Assembly: GCF_000023885.1 (NCBI RefSeq)
Contig: NC_013165.1
Location: 248,001 to 312,000, forward strand
Reading direction: 5' to 3'
Length of the DNA stretch: 64,000 bases
Origin: Slackia heliotrinireducens DSM 20476
GTDB lineage: Bacteria; Actinomycetota; Coriobacteriia; Coriobacteriales; Eggerthellaceae
Of the stretch, positions 60,871-64,000 are shown one piece after another. The stretch's first letter is position 1; every line of letters starts with the position of its first letter. Below the pieces are notes generated by a model. It was not told where the DNA came from. It made no database searches and worked only from the letters and a program-made list of their open reading frames with translations. A program made the position numbers and the translations under genes.

Positions 60871-61050
60871 TTGGCGAATTCCTCATTTTTTGCAGCAAAA
60901 CGCATGTTGTGCATTGTAAAAAGCCGACTTTCGCAGTTTGTCTTGCCTGACGCTTAACGTTTGGCCAGGTCGCGACTTCCAAAAAGCGTTCTAAATGCGG
61001 CTTCCCAATGCACAACTTCAAATCTGGTGCAAAAAGTCACCGATTTGCCG
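60871..61050. repeat. Inverted-repeat element 5 with near-central GCCAGGTC
   Basis: TTTTTTGCAGCAAAACGCAT, GTTGTGCATT on the left is answered by AATGCACAACTTCAAATCTG and GTGCAAAAAGTCACCGATTT on the right. GCCAGGTC at 60964-60971 is close to the centre (60960). It belongs with element 2 (33787): both carry GTTGTGCATT in the arm and CCAGGTCGCGA in the middle. The IS element begins about 40 bp later. Confidence 0.82.
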
Positions 61051-61088
61051 ACATTTATGCGGTATCTCGCATATGCAGGGGATCGCGT

Positions 61089-62551
61089 GCCGAAAGTTGG
61101 TGTCACGGGCCGCTTTGAGATAGGAGCGGCCATTGCCTAGAATCGGTTTTTGCAGAAACGAACGATTCGAGAGAAAGGCAACGGCCACCATGGACACTCT
61201 ACAGGAAAAGGAAGCTTTGAAAAACCTCCCGTTCAGGGAGGACGGAACGATAGACCTCGTCGAGCTCGCGAGGGTCCAGCTGGAGGCGACGGTCAACCAG
61301 ATCATGGACTGGCAGGCCGACGAGCTGTGCGGAGAGGGCAACCGCCGCAACGGCTATCGCGAGCGCAAGCTCGTCACCGTGCTCGGCGAGATCACGCTGC
61401 GCATACCGAAGCTGCGCGAGGGGACGTACTTCCCAAGCGAGCTGATAAGGCCCTACTCGCGCGTGGACCGCGCCATGATCGCGGTCGTGAAGGAGGTCTA
61501 CGTGCGGGGGCTGTCGACCCGCAAGATCGAGAAGGCCGCAGACGCGCTGGAGTTCGCGTCCCTGAGCCCCTCGCGCGTCTCGCGCATGACCTCCGACCTC
61601 GACGAGGAGGTCGCCGCGCTCAACGCGGAGCGCTTCGACGGCGTCGAGTTCCCCTACCTGTGGCTGGACGCCACCTACCTCAGCTGCCGCGACGAGGGCC
61701 ATGTGCAGTCCAAGGGCGTCGTCACGGCCATAGGCTGCGGCGACGACGGCTCGCGCCGCTTCGTCGGCTTCGGCGTGGTCGACACGGAGTCGGCCGTGTC
61801 GTGGAAGGCGTTCCTGCGCGGCCTGCGCAAGCGGGGCGTGACCGGCGTCAGGTGCGTCGTCTCGGACGACCACGAGGGGCTCGTGCAGGCGATCGCGGAG
61901 GTCTTCCAGGGCGCCGCGTGGCAGCGCTGCATCGTGCACCTCGAGCGCAACGTGGCCGGCTGGTTCTCGAAGAGGGAGGACAAGGCCGTCGCCACGGCGG
62001 CGATGAAGGCGGTGTTCGCCGAGCGCGACCCCCAGCTCGTCCGGGCGGCGTACCGCCAGGCGACCGAGCGCATAGCCGCGCTCAAGCCGCATGCGGGCGA
62101 GCTGCTGGAGGACGCGGAGCCCGACGCGCTGGCCTACCTCGACTTCCCCTACGAGCACCACGTGAGGCTGCGCACCAACAACGTGCAGGAGCGCGCCAAC
62201 GAGGAGATAAAGCGCAGGACCAAGGTCGTCGGGGTCTTCCCGTCGGTCGAGTCCATGATGCGGCTCGTGGGGTCCGTGCTCATCGACGTCAACGAGGAGT
62301 GGCTCGAGATGAACTTCATCGACGCGGCGTCGCTCAAGGACGTCCGCCGGTCCGAGCCCGATCGCTCCCCGATCCCCGAAGACGTGGTCGAGCTCGCCAG
62401 GGTCCGAGTCATGACGGCAATAGAGGAAAAACTGGGAAGGGCTGCGTGATGCGGATGGTGTAGGATGTAACCGGTTCCGGGTGATGCTGCGTTTGCTCGG
62501 GCGGGCTAAAGCCCGCACCTCGCAAACGCAGTCGTGACACCAACAATCGGC
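61089..62551 (+). mobile_element. IS256-family insertion sequence
   Basis: Terminal inverted repeats: GCCGAAAGTTGGTGTCACGG at 61089 and its counterpart (reverse strand) GCCGATTGTTGGTGTCACGA ending at 62551. They frame a single transposase gene. The 8-bp flanks (GATCGCGT and GCACTACC) do not match, so no target duplication is visible. The exact ends are therefore uncertain by a few bases. Confidence 0.8.
61190..62449 (+). CDS. IS256-family (mutator-type) transposase
   Basis: A 419-residue DDE transposase. The triad is D160 (YLWLDATYLS), D226/D227 (VVSDDHEGL) and E334 (NNVQERANEEI). The conserved CIVHLERN and a C-terminal helical tail follow. Length is normal and the frame intact, so the element may be active. 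The ATG at 61190 follows GAGAAAGG. Third codon positions are overwhelmingly G or C, more than in nearby genes, consistent with acquisition from a GC-richer relative. Confidence 0.95.
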   Translation: MDTLQEKEALKNLPFREDGTIDLVELARVQLEATVNQIMDWQADELCGEGNRRNGYRERKLVTVLGEITLRIPKLREGTYFPSELIRPYSRVDRAMIAVVKEVYVRGLSTRKIEKAADALEFASLSPSRVSRMTSDLDEEVAALNAERFDGVEFPYLWLDATYLSCRDEGHVQSKGVVTAIGCGDDGSRRFVGFGVVDTESAVSWKAFLRGLRKRGVTGVRCVVSDDHEGLVQAIAEVFQGAAWQRCIVHLERNVAGWFSKREDKAVATAAMKAVFAERDPQLVRAAYRQATERIAALKPHAGELLEDAEPDALAYLDFPYEHHVRLRTNNVQERANEEIKRRTKVVGVFPSVESMMRLVGSVLIDVNEEWLEMNFIDAASLKDVRRSEPDRSPIPEDVVELARVRVMTAIEEKLGRAA

Positions 62552-62562
62552 GCACTACCTAT

Positions 62563-62595
62563 GCAGGGCGCAAGGAGCAGCTCCTTGCGCCCTGC
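62563..62595. terminator. Perfect 33-base palindrome between IS and pckA
   Basis: GCAGGGCGCAAGGAGC (62563-62578) and GCTCCTTGCGCCCTGC (62580-62595) are exact inverse copies around one base; GGTTT follows. It could serve as a two-way terminator for the convergent IS and pckA transcription. A smaller GCGGGCTAAAGCCCGC hairpin lies at about 62500-62515. Confidence 0.7.
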
Positions 62596-62663
62596 GGTTT
62601 GCAGGTGCGGTTTGATGGGCGCCAGCAGGTTGATTCCTGCGATAGCCTGCGCCTGACCAGCGG

Positions 62664-64000
62664 TTATTCAGGGTCGGGACCTGAGGAGGCAAGGGCGCGT
62701 CCGGCTGGGGTGCCTTCGTACTTCTTGAAGTTCTCGACGAAGAGCTTCGCCAGGTTGCGGGCCTTGGCGTCCCATTCGGCGGCTTCGGCATAGGTGTCGC
62801 GCGGGTCCAAGATTGCGCTGTCCACACCGGGCAGTTCTGTGGGAACCTCCAGCCCGAAGATGGGGATGACCTTCGACGGAGCGCTCAGCACGTCGCCGTT
62901 CAGGCACGCGTCGATGATGCCGCGGGTGTCTTTGATCGAGATGCGCTTGCCCGTGCCGTTCCAGCCGGTGTTAACCAAAAACGCCCGCGCGCCGGCCTTG
63001 TCCATCTTGCGTACCAGCTCATCGGCGTATTTCGTGGGATGCAGTTCCAAAAACGCCTGGCCGAAGCACGCCGAAAAGGTGGGCGTGGGCGTGTCGATGC
63101 CGCGCTCGGTGCCGGCCAGCTTCGCCGTGAATCCTGACAGGAAGTAGTATTTGGCCTGGTCATCCGTGAGGATCGACACGGGAGGCAGCACGCCGAAGGC
63201 GTCCGCGGACAAGAAGACCACCGTGTTCGCGTCGGGTCCGGCGGAAATCGGGCGCACCTTCTTGACGTTGTTTTCGATGTGGTCGATGGGGTAGGAAACG
63301 CGGGTGTTCTCGGTGACGGATTTGTCCGCGAAGTCGACGCGGCCGCTCGCGTCCACGGTGACGTTTTCCATCAGGGCGTTTCGCCTGATGGCGTTGTAAA
63401 TATCGGGTTCGGACTCCTGGTCCAGGTCGATGACTTTGGCATAGCATCCGCCCTCGAAATTGAACACGCCGTTGTCGTCCCAGCCGTGCTCGTCGTCGCC
63501 GATGAGCAGGCGTTTCGGGTCGGTGGACAGCGTGGTTTTGCCCGTGCCGGAAAGCCCGAAGAAGATGGCGGTGTTTTCGCCGTTCAGATCGGTGTTGGCG
63601 GAGCAGTGCATGGCGGCGATGCCCCGCAGCGGCAGGTAATAGTTCATCATCGAGAACATGCCCTTTTTCATCTCGCCGCCATACCAGGTGTTCAGGATGA
63701 CCTGCTCGCGGCTGGTGATGTTGAATGCCACGCACGTTTCGGAATGCAGGCCCAGCTCGCGGTAGTCGTCGACCTTCGCCTTGGATGCGGCGTACACCAC
63801 GAAGTCCGGTTCGAATACGGCCTGTTCGGCGGGGGTGGGCTGGATGAACATGTTCTTCACGAAATGCGCCTGCCACGCCACCTCGACGATGAAGCGCACG
63901 GCCATGCGGGTGTCTTCGTCGGCGCCGCAGAAGGCGTCCATCACGAACAGGCGCTTGCCGGAGAGCTGTTCCAGCGCGCGGCGCTTGACGGCGTCCCACA
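62664..64000 (-). CDS. pckA: ATP-dependent phosphoenolpyruvate carboxykinase (5' end outside window)
   Basis: The minus-strand frame is open to the window edge; 445 residues of the roughly 530 expected are visible. Motifs: [16 protein letters not shown] (kinase-1a, P-loop), [11 protein letters not shown] (metal site), and [13 protein letters not shown]. It interconverts oxaloacetate and PEP with ATP; in an organism living on amino acids it serves gluconeogenesis or fermentative CO2 fixation. The 3' end is normal (stop at 62664). It is convergent with the IS element. Confidence 0.96.
   Translation of the reverse strand, partial: WDAVKRRALEQLSGKRLFVMDAFCGADEDTRMAVRFIVEVAWQAHFVKNMFIQPTPAEQAVFEPDFVVYAASKAKVDDYRELGLHSETCVAFNITSREQVILNTWYGGEMKKGMFSMMNYYLPLRGIAAMHCSANTDLNGENTAIFFGLSGTGKTTLSTDPKRLLIGDDEHGWDDNGVFNFEGGCYAKVIDLDQESEPDIYNAIRRNALMENVTVDASGRVDFADKSVTENTRVSYPIDHIENNVKKVRPISAGPDANTVVFLSADAFGVLPPVSILTDDQAKYYFLSGFTAKLAGTERGIDTPTPTFSACFGQAFLELHPTKYADELVRKMDKAGARAFLVNTGWNGTGKRISIKDTRGIIDACLNGDVLSAPSKVIPIFGLEVPTELPGVDSAILDPRDTYAEAAEWDAKARNLAKLFVENFKKYEGTPAGRALASSGPDPE

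Noticed and set aside
61150-62463. A second full-length frame inside the IS element
   Set aside because: It is the +1 frame of the transposase, Arg/Gly/Ala-rich without motifs; the DDE residues are in the other frame.

Overview
The window looks like a chromosomal segment of an anaerobic, asaccharolytic actinobacterium of the Eggerthellaceae (Coriobacteriia), possibly Slackia-like. This is inferred, not proven. The evidence is high GC, many Tat-exported molybdopterin oxidoreductases with NrfD membrane subunits, a Tat/lipoprotein fumarate-reductase-like flavoprotein, a complete arginine deiminase operon, an ATP-dependent PEP carboxykinase, and biotin salvage (BioY plus BirA) with no biotin synthesis genes in view.

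Layout. 1-1101: divergent molybdate-type regulator and molbindin. 1361-7374: housekeeping genes (hpt, ftsH, a folP-folK fusion, yggU, birA). 7605-11753: MATE pump, orphan NrfD, GntR and SPFH genes. 12046-16277: first molybdoenzyme operon (catalytic, FeS, NrfD), behind a promoter whose -35/-10 spacer is filled by an operator palindrome. 16521-18066: NitT/TauT-type ABC ATPase and permease with no binding protein. 18611-24645, mostly minus strand: tandem zinc-ribbon membrane proteins, a DUF3267 protease, a two-component system and an M20 dipeptidase. 24905-28101: tRNA-Leu, bioY and a TsaB-RimI-TsaD triple fusion. 28477-33654: an HxlR-controlled radical SAM/flavin reductase pair, a Y-family polymerase with a YolD-like partner, a LOG protein, SRP RNA and DedA. 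34148-37597: dnaX, ybaB and recR. 38604-42005: arcABC, with a long structured leader. 42442-47410, minus strand: second molybdoenzyme operon with its TorD chaperone and a divergent MocR regulator. 49342-60737: accessory genes, including an EIIC-like permease, two cell-wall-binding-repeat proteins, a GIY-YIG-like protein, a tandem-MarR regulator with a flavoprotein reductase, two broken LigB-type genes and a small Nif11-like protein. 61089-62551: an IS256-family element. 62664-64000: pckA, cut by the window edge.

The genes fit together as arginine catabolism for ATP plus anaerobic respiration with exported Mo and flavin reductases, supported by Mo storage/sensing and a redox chaperone.

The most unusual content is intergenic. 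Five elements of about 170-215 bp (28225, 33787, 42144, 54848 and 60871) are each a long imperfect inverted repeat. Each carries CCAGGTC, mostly as CCCAGGTC, within about 11 bases of its exact centre. One abuts the breakpoint of a truncated gene. They sit among two further dispersed palindromic repeat families (about eight and seven copies) that lie downstream of genes. A sixth nested palindrome (18201) and an 88-bp perfect palindrome (9112) add to this. I do not recognise these families, and they are the best candidates for something undescribed.
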